64,000 nt of DNA from Acetobacter sicerae (GTDB lineage Bacteria; Pseudomonadota; Alphaproteobacteria; Acetobacterales; Acetobacteraceae): positions 62,001 through 126,000 of the forward strand of contig NZ_JAAABN010000010.1 of NCBI RefSeq assembly GCF_011516765.1. Direction: 5' to 3'. Below, in pieces: positions 33,609 through 44,132 of this stretch. The position numbers and the translations under genes were made by a program. Positions within the stretch are counted from its first letter, which is position 1, and every line of letters begins with the position of its first letter. Under the pieces are notes generated by a model. It was not told the DNA's origin, ran no database searches, and saw nothing but the letters and a program-made list of their open reading frames with translations.

Positions 33609-36230
33609 TCACTGAAGCTGCGCACGTTTGCGTAATTCATCTTCCGGGGATGTGACGAGAAGCGTGAAGATGCGCTGACGCTCGGTGCTCATCCGTCGCC
33701 CCCCCACCCATTCACGCAGTCGATCCAGAGTACTCCAGTCATTGGCGCGGGCGGCGTCTGTTGCGAGACGGATGGCGAGTTGCTGTTGCTCGGGAGTCAG
33801 AGAGCCCACTTCCGGGAGATTCTTTGTCGCAAGCCGTCCAACCACGAGCACTGCTTCCGGCCAATTACGCTGCTCTTCCAGAATGCGGCCTTTCAGATCA
33901 AGAGAAGCATCGCTTTCATCCTCCGCCAGAAGCTGCAACGCCTGATCACGACTGCCCTCCCGGGCCAGAAGGCCTGCCGTAATCACACGTCGACGCGATG
34001 CCAGCGTCGCGTCCGCTCCCGGATCCTGTGTTTCATCCAGAGCCCGACGCGCCTGCCCCAGACGCTGCGCATCAATATCAGCCTGCGCCAGTTCGGCACC
34101 CAACGCTGCACGTTGCGCATCGTCAGAGGCGAGAGGCAGCGCCCGTTCAAAGGCAATAGCTGCCTTTCCCGGCAACCCAAGCCCCTGCAGCTTGCGCGCA
34201 AGGCCAGCCAGAATCTTTCCCTTGGCAGGACCATCCGGTATCTGATCGATGTGGCTCTCGATCATGGCAACCGCATCAATCAGTTCAACAGGTTTCGCCC
34301 CACCCGCCTGACCGTCTGACTCCGCAAGATGTTGCAGAATCTGCTCGATCTGAGGCGCAAGAGCAATGCGATCTTCCGGGAACAGACGCAGATCGTCATC
34401 GACCGAGATGAGCGCTCTTGGCCATTCACCGGCCTGCATCAGCGCTGCGATCAGATTGTGCCTGACCTCCTTCTCAACTCCCGCCTGACGGGCCGCAAAG
34501 AGCAGTTTTTCATATCCGGCGGCAGCTTCCGCCGGACGAATACGACCAGCGGAGCGCTTCGTGTCCAGAACCTGTTCGGCTGCTACAACGGCGACTTCCG
34601 GTTTCCTGTCGGAAGCAAGGCGCGAGAACATCGTCAGCGCCTTGTCCTGATCGCCCGCTTTCAAAGTCATGAAAGCACGGGCAAGATCAAAACGTCCCTC
34701 AGCGGGTAGCGGTTCGAGCACGGAACGATCTTCATCCGAACCATAGCGTGCAATGAATGTCGCCACTTCCGGCTGAATCTGCTTTTTCAAAGAATCCGGA
34801 TAGCTCTGCAGATTTGAGAAACCCTGCGCCATCAGGGTTGCCGCCTTGGCCGGATTTCCTCCACTCCGGGCCATGTAGAGCCCCCGCCAGAGCACGCCGT
34901 CAGAACCCGCCTCCGGATTTGCCAGAGCCGATGCCGCCTCGGCGTTCCCAGTCAGCAGGCTGGAAGCAGCCTGCAGAAATGTCACGTTGGGCTGAAGAGC
35001 CAGTTCCGGATTATCTTCGATTGCCGTTCCGAGAATCGCCTTTGCTTCTCGTGCATCGCCCATCGCGAAGGCGGCTCTGGCTGCTTCCAACCGGGCTTCG
35101 CCACGGTTTTCAGGAGGCTGCATGGCCGCCTGCGTCCAGCGGCGACGGTAGTCTTCCTTCAGCACTGTGGGATTCAGGGAGCGCAATCCGAGCCAAGACC
35201 AGTCCACCCGATCATCCGCCACAGCACCCTCGGCACTTGACGCCACAGGAATGCCGTCCTTGCCAAGAATATCGAGAAAGGCGCCCCCATTTCCTTTGCG
35301 CACTTCGATCTGGTCAGATTCGAGGGCGAAAACCAGTCCCTGCACCGAAGGCCAGATTTCGTAACCGAGCTTATGACGACGCAGCAGGGGACCGGGACAT
35401 TCCTCCACGGATGTCGCCACAAGCAGACGGGCACCCGATGCAGGATCGGAGAGTTCAATCACACGCCCCGACTGCGGCATGGGATAAAGAAGACCGCCAT
35501 CTTTCGTCTGCGGCGTAATCACGGCGTGACGCCTTGCTTCGTTTTCCGCCCTGACAGCCAGAATCCAGCCACCCGGCTGTTTATGCATTTCCAGTGGAAT
35601 CAACTGATTGAAATGAAAGGCGACAATCGTTGTGTTGCCTACGGTCTGAACTGTCGCGGCAGAAAACACGCCCGTTCCCTGCAGGGCCGAGGTATCCATC
35701 TGCGTGGCACGGTCAGAAACAATGATAAAATCGTTCCCGCTCCAGAACGCACCGATGCCCGCTCCGTCTCCCATAGGCAGAAAGATCTTGTTGACGGCGG
35801 CAGCCTTGTTTTCTTCCGGCGACGAAGGTGCAGGAGCTTTCGCTGGAGCTACAGAAGGCCCGTTCGTTTTCGCAGGTGCATTGTCTGCCGGTTTCTGTGG
35901 CTCAACATCGGATTGCGTGCTGAAACGCTCTGACCGCCAGCCTTCTGGCAGGTTTCCGGTGGACGCTGATGGCTGCGCCTTCTCGGTGGCAGAGGGAGCA
36001 GGGACAGGGGGAGCCGCAGGTTTTTCCTTCCTGCTCCTGTGTCTGCGAACAGAATGGCGAACAACCGGCTGTTCTGAAACAGCAACAGATCCATCTGCTG
36101 GCGGAGTGACTGCTTCATTATCATGCGGCACAAGCAGGCGCGCCGCAGTGCTCGACTCTTCTGCATAAGAAGAAACGGGAAAAGTCAGGCACGTTGCAAG
36201 CCATAACGTCAAAGAGAATCTAATCCGCAC
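33609..36230 (-). CDS. exported 873-aa TPR-like protein of the flagellar operon
   Basis: A very long protein with a signal peptide (MRIRFSLTLWLATCLTFP, cleavage near SYA-EE), then a disordered Pro/Lys/Ala-rich region (about 40-135), a beta-rich domain (about 145-345; IGAFWSGNDFIIVSDRATQM, GNTTIVAFHFNQLIPLEMHK), and from about 360 to the end repeated helical pairs of the tetratricopeptide type (EARLEAARAAFAMGDAREAK, FDLARAFMTLKAGDQDKALT, GLGLPGKAAIAFERALPLAS). It follows motE by 73 bases in the fliL-fliM-motE operon; the GTG start is the only one that retains the signal peptide. A periplasmic role in motor or stator assembly is inferred from location only. No enzyme motif was found. Confidence 0.75.
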   Translation of the reverse strand: MRIRFSLTLWLATCLTFPVSSYAEESSTAARLLVPHDNEAVTPPADGSVAVSEQPVVRHSVRRHRSRKEKPAAPPVPAPSATEKAQPSASTGNLPEGWRSERFSTQSDVEPQKPADNAPAKTNGPSVAPAKAPAPSSPEENKAAAVNKIFLPMGDGAGIGAFWSGNDFIIVSDRATQMDTSALQGTGVFSAATVQTVGNTTIVAFHFNQLIPLEMHKQPGGWILAVRAENEARRHAVITPQTKDGGLLYPMPQSGRVIELSDPASGARLLVATSVEECPGPLLRRHKLGYEIWPSVQGLVFALESDQIEVRKGNGGAFLDILGKDGIPVASSAEGAVADDRVDWSWLGLRSLNPTVLKEDYRRRWTQAAMQPPENRGEARLEAARAAFAMGDAREAKAILGTAIEDNPELALQPNVTFLQAASSLLTGNAEAASALANPEAGSDGVLWRGLYMARSGGNPAKAATLMAQGFSNLQSYPDSLKKQIQPEVATFIARYGSDEDRSVLEPLPAEGRFDLARAFMTLKAGDQDKALTMFSRLASDRKPEVAVVAAEQVLDTKRSAGRIRPAEAAAGYEKLLFAARQAGVEKEVRHNLIAALMQAGEWPRALISVDDDLRLFPEDRIALAPQIEQILQHLAESDGQAGGAKPVELIDAVAMIESHIDQIPDGPAKGKILAGLARKLQGLGLPGKAAIAFERALPLASDDAQRAALGAELAQADIDAQRLGQARRALDETQDPGADATLASRRRVITAGLLAREGSRDQALQLLAEDESDASLDLKGRILEEQRNWPEAVLVVGRLATKNLPEVGSLTPEQQQLAIRLATDAARANDWSTLDRLREWVGGRRMSTERQRIFTLLVTSPEDELRKRAQLQ

Positions 36231-36303
36231 GCCTTATTCCCGCTCCGCCATGCGACTTCCTATAAAACTGAAGTCACGGCATATAATCCAGTTTTCAAAC
36301 GAT

Positions 36304-37074
36304 CTAGCCGTTTGATCCAATCCGAACCACAGGAGACCTGCGCGGTACACCGGCAAGCAACTGTGTAGCCATCATCGCCCGTTCAGGCACCATTCCCGCT
36401 AGAATCGCAGAAGCCTTTCTCGGGTTCATTTTTGTCATCACCGGTACCACTACTTGAAAATCAAGTACATTGAAAATGGATGCGGCATCCCGTGGCGCCA
36501 TTGCCTCATAAATTTTCACCAGACGATCAACATCAGCATCGCTTAATTGTTGCTTCTGTTTTGCCTGATTTTTGACAACAGCCTGTTGTTCTGAATATTT
36601 CTGCATCCGCTGCTCCAGAACGGCCTGGGACGCATCAATGCTTCTTTTTAATTCTTCAAGACTTTTACTTTCCTGATCGAGCTGCTTCGTACGACCCGCC
36701 AGATCCTGCAGCAGTCCTGTCCGTGCTTCATCGGCTTTATGGTCGACGTCCAGCTCAGGTTTATTCTGCTGCCCGATACAGGTCATTCCTTCGGAACAGG
36801 GAGATTTCACGGCGTGAGCCTGCTCGTTACCGGACTTTGCTGAAACACCACCCTCCGGCGCAGAGGCCGGAGCAGCGCCTGCGCTACTGACAGAAGGTGC
36901 GGACCCAGTTGTTCCCGCAGCCTGACTGCTTCCCTGCGCTGCAATCGCCGCCGCCCCGTCAGGCGTATTGGCGAACAGGAGTGAACTCGTCAGAAGATAC
37001 AGCTTCAGTGACAGCAGTCCGCCCATAAGGCAGGACGAGAGCTGAAAAATACGGGAAAAAGGCAGTTTCGGCAT
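36304..37074 (-). CDS. MotE-like periplasmic stator/chaperone protein
   Basis: A 256-aa protein with one N-terminal membrane segment (LSSCLMGGLLSLKLYLLTSS), an Ala/Ser/Gly-rich linker (35-90), a coiled coil (115-170; QLDQESKSLEELKRSIDASQ) and a C-terminal MgtE-N-like domain: LSDADVDRLVKIYEAMAPRD, VVPVMTKMNPRKASAILAGM, and VPERAMMATQLLAG. This layout matches MotE, the periplasmic chaperone of the flagellar protein MotC in Rhizobium. It lies four bases after the DUF6468 gene. No motC is present in this window. Confidence 0.83.
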   Translation of the reverse strand: MPKLPFSRIFQLSSCLMGGLLSLKLYLLTSSLLFANTPDGAAAIAAQGSSQAAGTTGSAPSVSSAGAAPASAPEGGVSAKSGNEQAHAVKSPCSEGMTCIGQQNKPELDVDHKADEARTGLLQDLAGRTKQLDQESKSLEELKRSIDASQAVLEQRMQKYSEQQAVVKNQAKQKQQLSDADVDRLVKIYEAMAPRDAASIFNVLDFQVVVPVMTKMNPRKASAILAGMVPERAMMATQLLAGVPRRSPVVRIGSNG

Positions 37075-37078
37075 TCGA

Positions 37079-37609
37079 CTAGCTCATCCGTAACGCTCGG
37101 ATCAAATCCTGTTCGGCCGCCGTCCGCTGGCGCAGTCTTTGTTCATAAGGACGAACGCCCGGTGTGGGGCTGGCTGGCAGAGACGGTAATGCGCCTCTTT
37201 CAACATTCGCAGTCTGATCGGGCGACACGACCGCAGCCGGCGCAGGCGTCACTTCTTCCACGACAGCTTTTTCCTGTTCAGGAAACTTGTTTTCACGAAT
37301 CAACGTTTCCAGACGTTCGGCTACCGAGTCCGCTCTTGTGGAAAGAGCTTCAAGCTCACCCTGCAGCATCCGGGACTGATCGATCATGCGCCCCAGTGAA
37401 CGACCGCTGACTTCTCCTGCCGTCTGCAGTTTCTCCACGCCATCTTCAGCGCGTCGCCCGCTCTCATCCAGACGCGCCACCAGATCGGCCAGTTCCCGGC
37501 GATCCCTGCGCAACACGGCGAGAGCCCGTCCAAGGTGAATACTGTAGAAAATTCCGAAACCAAGCAGAATGCAAAGCGCTATTTCAATAGTGTATTCAGA
37601 TGCAGTCAT
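37079..37609 (-). CDS. DUF6468 flagellar-operon membrane/coiled-coil protein
   Basis: A 176-aa protein with one N-terminal transmembrane helix (IEIALCILLGFGIFYSIHLG), a coiled coil (RRELADLVARLDESGRRAE; EALSTRADSVAERLETLIRE) and a Pro/Ala-rich linker ending in a basic tail (YEQRLRQRTAAEQDLIRALR). DUF6468 genes are repeatedly found between fliM and motE in alphaproteobacteria; the function is unknown. It starts 15 bases after the fliM stop and is clearly part of the operon. Confidence 0.78.
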   Translation of the reverse strand: MTASEYTIEIALCILLGFGIFYSIHLGRALAVLRRDRRELADLVARLDESGRRAEDGVEKLQTAGEVSGRSLGRMIDQSRMLQGELEALSTRADSVAERLETLIRENKFPEQEKAVVEEVTPAPAAVVSPDQTANVERGALPSLPASPTPGVRPYEQRLRQRTAAEQDLIRALRMS

Positions 37610-37624
37610 AATATACCCTCCATA

Positions 37625-38761
37625 TCAGGAGTACACCCCTTCCGGGGACTGGAACATTGTACGGGCAACCAGAAGGTCTTCTTCAATCTTTATGGCCATC
37701 TGTTCTTTTTTCCGGCCCGATTTCCCCATAAAAAGAGAAACAGATCCGCATCGAAGATCAATTGGCGCTCCAATTTCCTGTTCCAGAATAAGAACAGATC
37801 CCGGTTTCAGGTCAGAAACTTCGGAAAATTTCATGGTCTGCTCAGAGAGAACCGCATCAAGCACGATATCCGTGTCCTGGAGGTGGTCGATGAGGTTGGT
37901 TTCCCATACCGGGTCCCTGCCGAACTTCTCTCCCATGAACTGCTGCACCAGAAGCTCGCGCACCGGTTCCAGCGTGGCATACGGCAGAATGACATCGATA
38001 TTTCCACCACGGTCATCCATTTCCACGCGCATCCGCGCCATGAAAACCGCGTTTGACGTACGGCAGATCGTGGCGAACCGTGCGCTCACTTCAAGCCGCT
38101 CGAACTTGAAATTGACAGCACAGATCGGATCGAATCCTGCGCTCAGATCCGCGAGGACGATCCGGACCATCTTCTCGACAAGAGCGCGTTCAATCGTGGT
38201 GTGCGCGCGCCCTTCGACATTCAGCGGCCGAGGATTTCTCGCCCCCCCGAGAAGCACATCCACCATGGAGTAGGTCAGTGATGAATCAATCACCATCAAC
38301 CCGTAATTCTCCCACTCCTCCGCTTTGAAGACCGCAAAAATGGAGGAGGTCCTCGCCGAATTCAGATAGTCACCGAACCGCAGCGAACTGATCCCGTCCA
38401 GAGAGACTTCCACGTTGTCATTCGTGAAACTTCTCAGGGACGTGGACACAATGCGCATGAGACGGTCAAAAACCACCTCAAGCATCGGCAGGCGTTCATA
38501 GGCCACCAGCCCCGCGCCGATGATCCGTTCCAGCCCGCTGACCGGCTCCTTGTTCTCATCCGACATGAGAACACTGCCAAGAAGGTCATCGATTTCCGAC
38601 TGGTCCAGAGGACGCTCAAAAGCGCCTTCATCCCCGCCATCCTGCCCGGCTTCACTGTCCGCCGAGGCTGCGGCCTCCTCTTCCCGACTGCGCTCATTCA
38701 GAGCCGCTGTCGGCTCCGGGCGCGGGATGGAAGCGTTGACCGTGTCCTGCGCACCGCTCAT
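37625..38761 (-). CDS. fliM: flagellar motor switch protein FliM
   Basis: A 378-aa component of the cytoplasmic C-ring that binds phosphorylated CheY to switch rotation. The N-terminal peptide QSEIDDLLGSVL (about 54-65) is the CheY-binding motif, placed unusually far in because the protein starts with a 50-residue acidic, low-complexity extension (REEEAAASADSEAGQDGGDE). The CheC-like middle domain (FGDYLNSARTSSIFAVFKAE, MVDVLLGGARNP) and the C-terminal SpoA domain (LSEQTMKFSEVSDLKPGSVL) are intact. The ATG overlaps the fliL stop by four bases. Confidence 0.94.
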   Translation of the reverse strand: MSGAQDTVNASIPRPEPTAALNERSREEEAAASADSEAGQDGGDEGAFERPLDQSEIDDLLGSVLMSDENKEPVSGLERIIGAGLVAYERLPMLEVVFDRLMRIVSTSLRSFTNDNVEVSLDGISSLRFGDYLNSARTSSIFAVFKAEEWENYGLMVIDSSLTYSMVDVLLGGARNPRPLNVEGRAHTTIERALVEKMVRIVLADLSAGFDPICAVNFKFERLEVSARFATICRTSNAVFMARMRVEMDDRGGNIDVILPYATLEPVRELLVQQFMGEKFGRDPVWETNLIDHLQDTDIVLDAVLSEQTMKFSEVSDLKPGSVLILEQEIGAPIDLRCGSVSLFMGKSGRKKEQMAIKIEEDLLVARTMFQSPEGVYS

Positions 38762-39234
38762 TGGATCAGAAACTCCGTGAAGAGAATATCTCTCACTTCA
38801 ATCGGAGCGAGCTGTATGGCAATGCGGTCCAGCAGGGCCTCACGCAGGCGATAGATTCCATTACCGTTCAGATCTGCCTGTGAACTTTCGTGCAGATAGG
38901 ACTGAAAGATATTCTGCACCTCCGGCATCTGCGCCATGACCTGCTGCTGGGTCGCGCCCCTTACCTGTAGCTTGGCCGTGAGCTTCACGAAGACCGGTCG
39001 TCCCGATGAACTTTCGAGATTGGAGATCACTGTCGGAATATCGACGAGAAACGGCTCCTCCTGCACAACCGGCACGTCTTTTTTCACCTCACGCGCAGCA
39101 TGTTGTTTGTAATACCATCCGCCACCACCAAGCAGCACGACACCCAGCAATGCTCCAACAAGCATCACCAGCTTCTTCTTGCTCTTTTTGGGAGGCGGTG
39201 CCTCAGCACCAGCCGTCTCAGCTTCTTCCGCCAT
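38758..39234 (-). CDS. fliL: flagellar basal-body protein FliL
   Basis: A 158-aa bitopic membrane protein that sits beside the stator and supports torque or stator stability. Its layout is a short Lys-rich cytoplasmic N-terminus (PPKKSKKK), one membrane helix (LVMLVGALLGVVLLGGGGWY), and the FliL periplasmic domain (PFLVDIPTVISNLESSSGRP, VFVKLTAKLQVRG, and C-terminal RLREALLDRIAIQLAP...ILFTEFLIQ). The ATG at 39234 follows GGGGAACGG; a GTG nine codons upstream is less likely. First gene of the flagellar operon. Confidence 0.93.
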   Translation of the reverse strand: MAEEAETAGAEAPPPKKSKKKLVMLVGALLGVVLLGGGGWYYKQHAAREVKKDVPVVQEEPFLVDIPTVISNLESSSGRPVFVKLTAKLQVRGATQQQVMAQMPEVQNIFQSYLHESSQADLNGNGIYRLREALLDRIAIQLAPIEVRDILFTEFLIQ

Positions 39235-39261
39235 CCGTTCCCCGAAACTGCGTGACCTCAC

Positions 39262-39534
39262 CTCCGACGGGACATGTCTGCGCTCAGGCAGTCACACATC
39301 CCCGTTTCATCAACAGAAGGTTCTGTCGATACAGTCGGCTATGGGACCCACAGGTAAGGTGTGAGGCTTAAGAATCATCTAATTTCACGAGATATACGCC
39401 GCAAATGAGGATTCCGGCAGGAATCGGCAGAGCAGCACACAAAGCTCATCCAGCCGCACGTCATGGCCAGGAGGAACATTGCACATTCCACGGTTATGAC
39501 ACGCAGGAACGGAGGATTTATTTTTCTGGAATAA
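39262..39534. other. promoter region of the flagellar operon
   Basis: A gap of about 270 bases between fliL and the tRNA-Lys gene, which lie on the same strand. It must hold the fliL promoter, but no flagellar sigma-type motif is clear by eye. A short plus-strand frame overlapping the tRNA is not a gene. Confidence 0.35.
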
Positions 39535-39610
39535 TGGTGAGCCGGGTGGGACTCGAACCCACGACCATTCGATTAAAAGTCGAATGCTCTACCGGCTGAG
39601 CTACCGGCTC
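39535..39610 (-). tRNA. tRNA-Lys (anticodon TTT)
   Basis: On the minus strand the gene reads GAGCCGG TAGCTC ..., with acceptor GAGCCGG pairing with CCGGCTC, discriminator A and encoded CCA. The anticodon stem TCGAC/ATCGA holds the loop CTTTTAA with anticodon TTT; the T arm GTGGG TTCGAGT CCCAC is perfect. It reads AAA and AAG. Confidence 0.96.
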
Positions 39611-39689
39611 GCCACGGGCAATCGGGTAACGATGGCTGCCGCTCATGTCAACAGCCATCGCCATAAAAACCTGAAATCAGGCCTCTGAA

Positions 39690-40172
39690 TCAGGCTTCAG
39701 CAGAGGCTGGGCGCATCTTCAGAATCTTGTCCGGATCCTTGACGGTGCCGCCTGCGCCGGAGCCGCGCTTGATCTTGTCGACCAGATCCATGCCTTCGGT
39801 CACTTCACCGACGATGGTGTACTGGCCATCCAGATGCGGGGAAGGCTCGAACATGATGAAGAACTGGCTGTTGGCGCTGTCCGGGTTCATCGTGCGCGCC
39901 ATGCCGATCGTGCCACGCTCGAACTTCGCCGCACGGGTGAACTCGGCCTTCAGGTCCGGCAGCTTGCTGCCGCTGGTGCCGGTGCCGGTCGGATCGCCGC
40001 CCTGCGCCATGAAGCCCTCAATCACGCGATGGAACGGCGTGTTGTCATAAAAGCCCTCGGCGGCCAGCGTACGCATACGCTCGGCGGCCAGAGGAGCAAG
40101 ATCCGGACGCAGACGGATCACCACGCGTCCGCTAGCCAGATCCATGTTCAGAATATCATTTTTGTCAGTCAT
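39690..40172 (-). CDS. cyclophilin-type peptidyl-prolyl cis-trans isomerase
   Basis: A 160-aa cytosolic cyclophilin without a signal peptide. The conserved core FHRVIEGFMAQGGDPTGTG contains the catalytic Arg, followed by NSQFFIMFEPSPHLDGQYTI and GEVTEGMDLVDKI. The E. coli-type PpiB length is typical. The ATG at 40172 is used here; an ATG four codons upstream is possible and neither has an ideal ribosome site. It lies about 100 bases after coaD on the same strand and is probably co-transcribed with it. Confidence 0.93.
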   Translation of the reverse strand: MTDKNDILNMDLASGRVVIRLRPDLAPLAAERMRTLAAEGFYDNTPFHRVIEGFMAQGGDPTGTGTSGSKLPDLKAEFTRAAKFERGTIGMARTMNPDSANSQFFIMFEPSPHLDGQYTIVGEVTEGMDLVDKIKRGSGAGGTVKDPDKILKMRPASAEA

Positions 40173-40273
40173 GTGCCTATCCATTCACGTACAGGAACCC
40201 GGCGCTCCGCACAGACAGAAGCACCGGCTCCGAACGGCTTACGGCACAAAGCCCGAATCGCAAAGTTCCGGAA

Positions 40274-40775
40274 TCAGCGCCCCAGACGTGCAGTCACCCG
40301 CGCAGCCGCCCCCGGCGGCGTGAACTCCCTGATATCGCCGCCATAATGGGCGATTTCCCGCACCATCCGCGAGGAGATGAACTGTGTCCGTTCTGACGCC
40401 ATCAGGAAAATCGTCTCGATCTCAGGCGCGAGCCGCCGGTTGGCGCCAAGCATCTGCGCCTCATAGTCGAAATCCACCAGAAGCCGCAGCCCCCGGACAA
40501 TCATGGTCGCACCGGAGCGTCGCACCGCGTCGACCAGCAGTTCGTTGAAGGGCATGACCACAATCTCGCAGTCGGACCGTTCCGCCAGCGGTGGCACTGC
40601 CTCCTCAATGGACGCGACACGCTCCTCAATGGACAGCAGCGGGCTTTTACCCGCATTCACCGCGACGCCGATCACCAGCCGGTCAACCAGCCGGGCCGCT
40701 CTCTCGATGACATCCAGATGCCCGAATGTCACAGGATCAAACGTGCCCGGATAGAATCCGACCCGTGCGGGTCTC

Positions 40776-40786
<11 letters not shown>
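40274..40786 (-). CDS. coaD: phosphopantetheine adenylyltransferase
   Basis: A 170-aa nucleotidyltransferase for the fourth step of coenzyme A synthesis (4'-phosphopantetheine + ATP to dephospho-CoA). The T/HxGH motif is TFGH at residues 20-23 in [19 protein letters not shown]; the second nucleotide motif is [17 protein letters not shown]. The start is set at the ATG at 40786, which matches the family N-terminus and overlaps the gyrA stop by 11 bases; a longer frame upstream runs inside gyrA. Probably expressed from the gyrA transcript. Confidence 0.95.
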
Positions 40787-43568
<2,782 letters not shown>

Positions 43569-44132
43569 GGCTCTTCCGTCATGTCACGGCCTGCACGGCC
43601 TGCTGTGGATCAAGGACTGTTGCTGATAGCACAGAGCGCGTCCGGCTGTAAGGGCGGTGGCATCTCCCTTCCGGGCATCAGGCGCGATCAGGTCAGACCG
43701 ACAGGTGTTCCACAGACATTCAACCGGGATGATACCGCCCGTCACCCGGTCATCATGGAACATGGCTCAGAAACATGGCCCGGGCTCGCCGCATCATCGT
43801 CCCGCGGATGCCAGCCCAGAGCCACGACCTTCTGCCGTCCGGTGATTTTCCCTTCACACGCCGCCATTGTTTCACCTGTCGCCAGAGCGCGCCCGACTGA
43901 CTGGATCAATCGCGGCCCAGTAATGAAGGCCTGCCTCGATCCCATTTCCTTCACGACCTGAAGAACCAACAACAGATTACGATCTCCGCACGCCACCAGC
44001 AAAGCTACTTTCCATTAACTTCCTTGCTGTACCCCTGACAGACAGAGCCAGAAATTTCTTTTTTTCGGAGCCTTTTGTCCACCATTCCCCACGGCAACGA
44101 CCCCCGAAAGACACAAACGCAGGTTACTGTCC
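43569..44132. other. intergenic region upstream of gyrA
   Basis: A 564-base spacer between the divergent gyrA and Hint-domain genes. It should contain both promoters. Apart from the weak minus-strand frame listed separately, short frames here show no family likeness. The last 100 bases before 44133, with TTTCTTTTTTTCGG, look like the leader of the Hint-domain gene. Confidence 0.4.
43742..44002 (-). CDS. possible small protein upstream of gyrA, unidentified
   Basis: An 86-codon frame with plausible coding character (VALLVACGDRNLLLVLQVVK, then GSRQAFITGPRLIQSVGRAL, then KVVALGWHPRDDD). GGAAAG lies four bases before the TTG; no ATG initiates it in frame before residue 20. It is on the gyrA strand, about 175 bases upstream. 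I recognise no domain; it may be spurious. Confidence 0.3.
   Translation of the reverse strand: MLVACGDRNLLLVLQVVKEMGSRQAFITGPRLIQSVGRALATGETMAACEGKITGRQKVVALGWHPRDDDAASPGHVSEPCSMMTG

Noticed and set aside
34757-35518. 253-codon frame antisense to the flagellar TPR gene
   Set aside because: Pro/Arg/His-rich shadow frame with no start signal and no family likeness.
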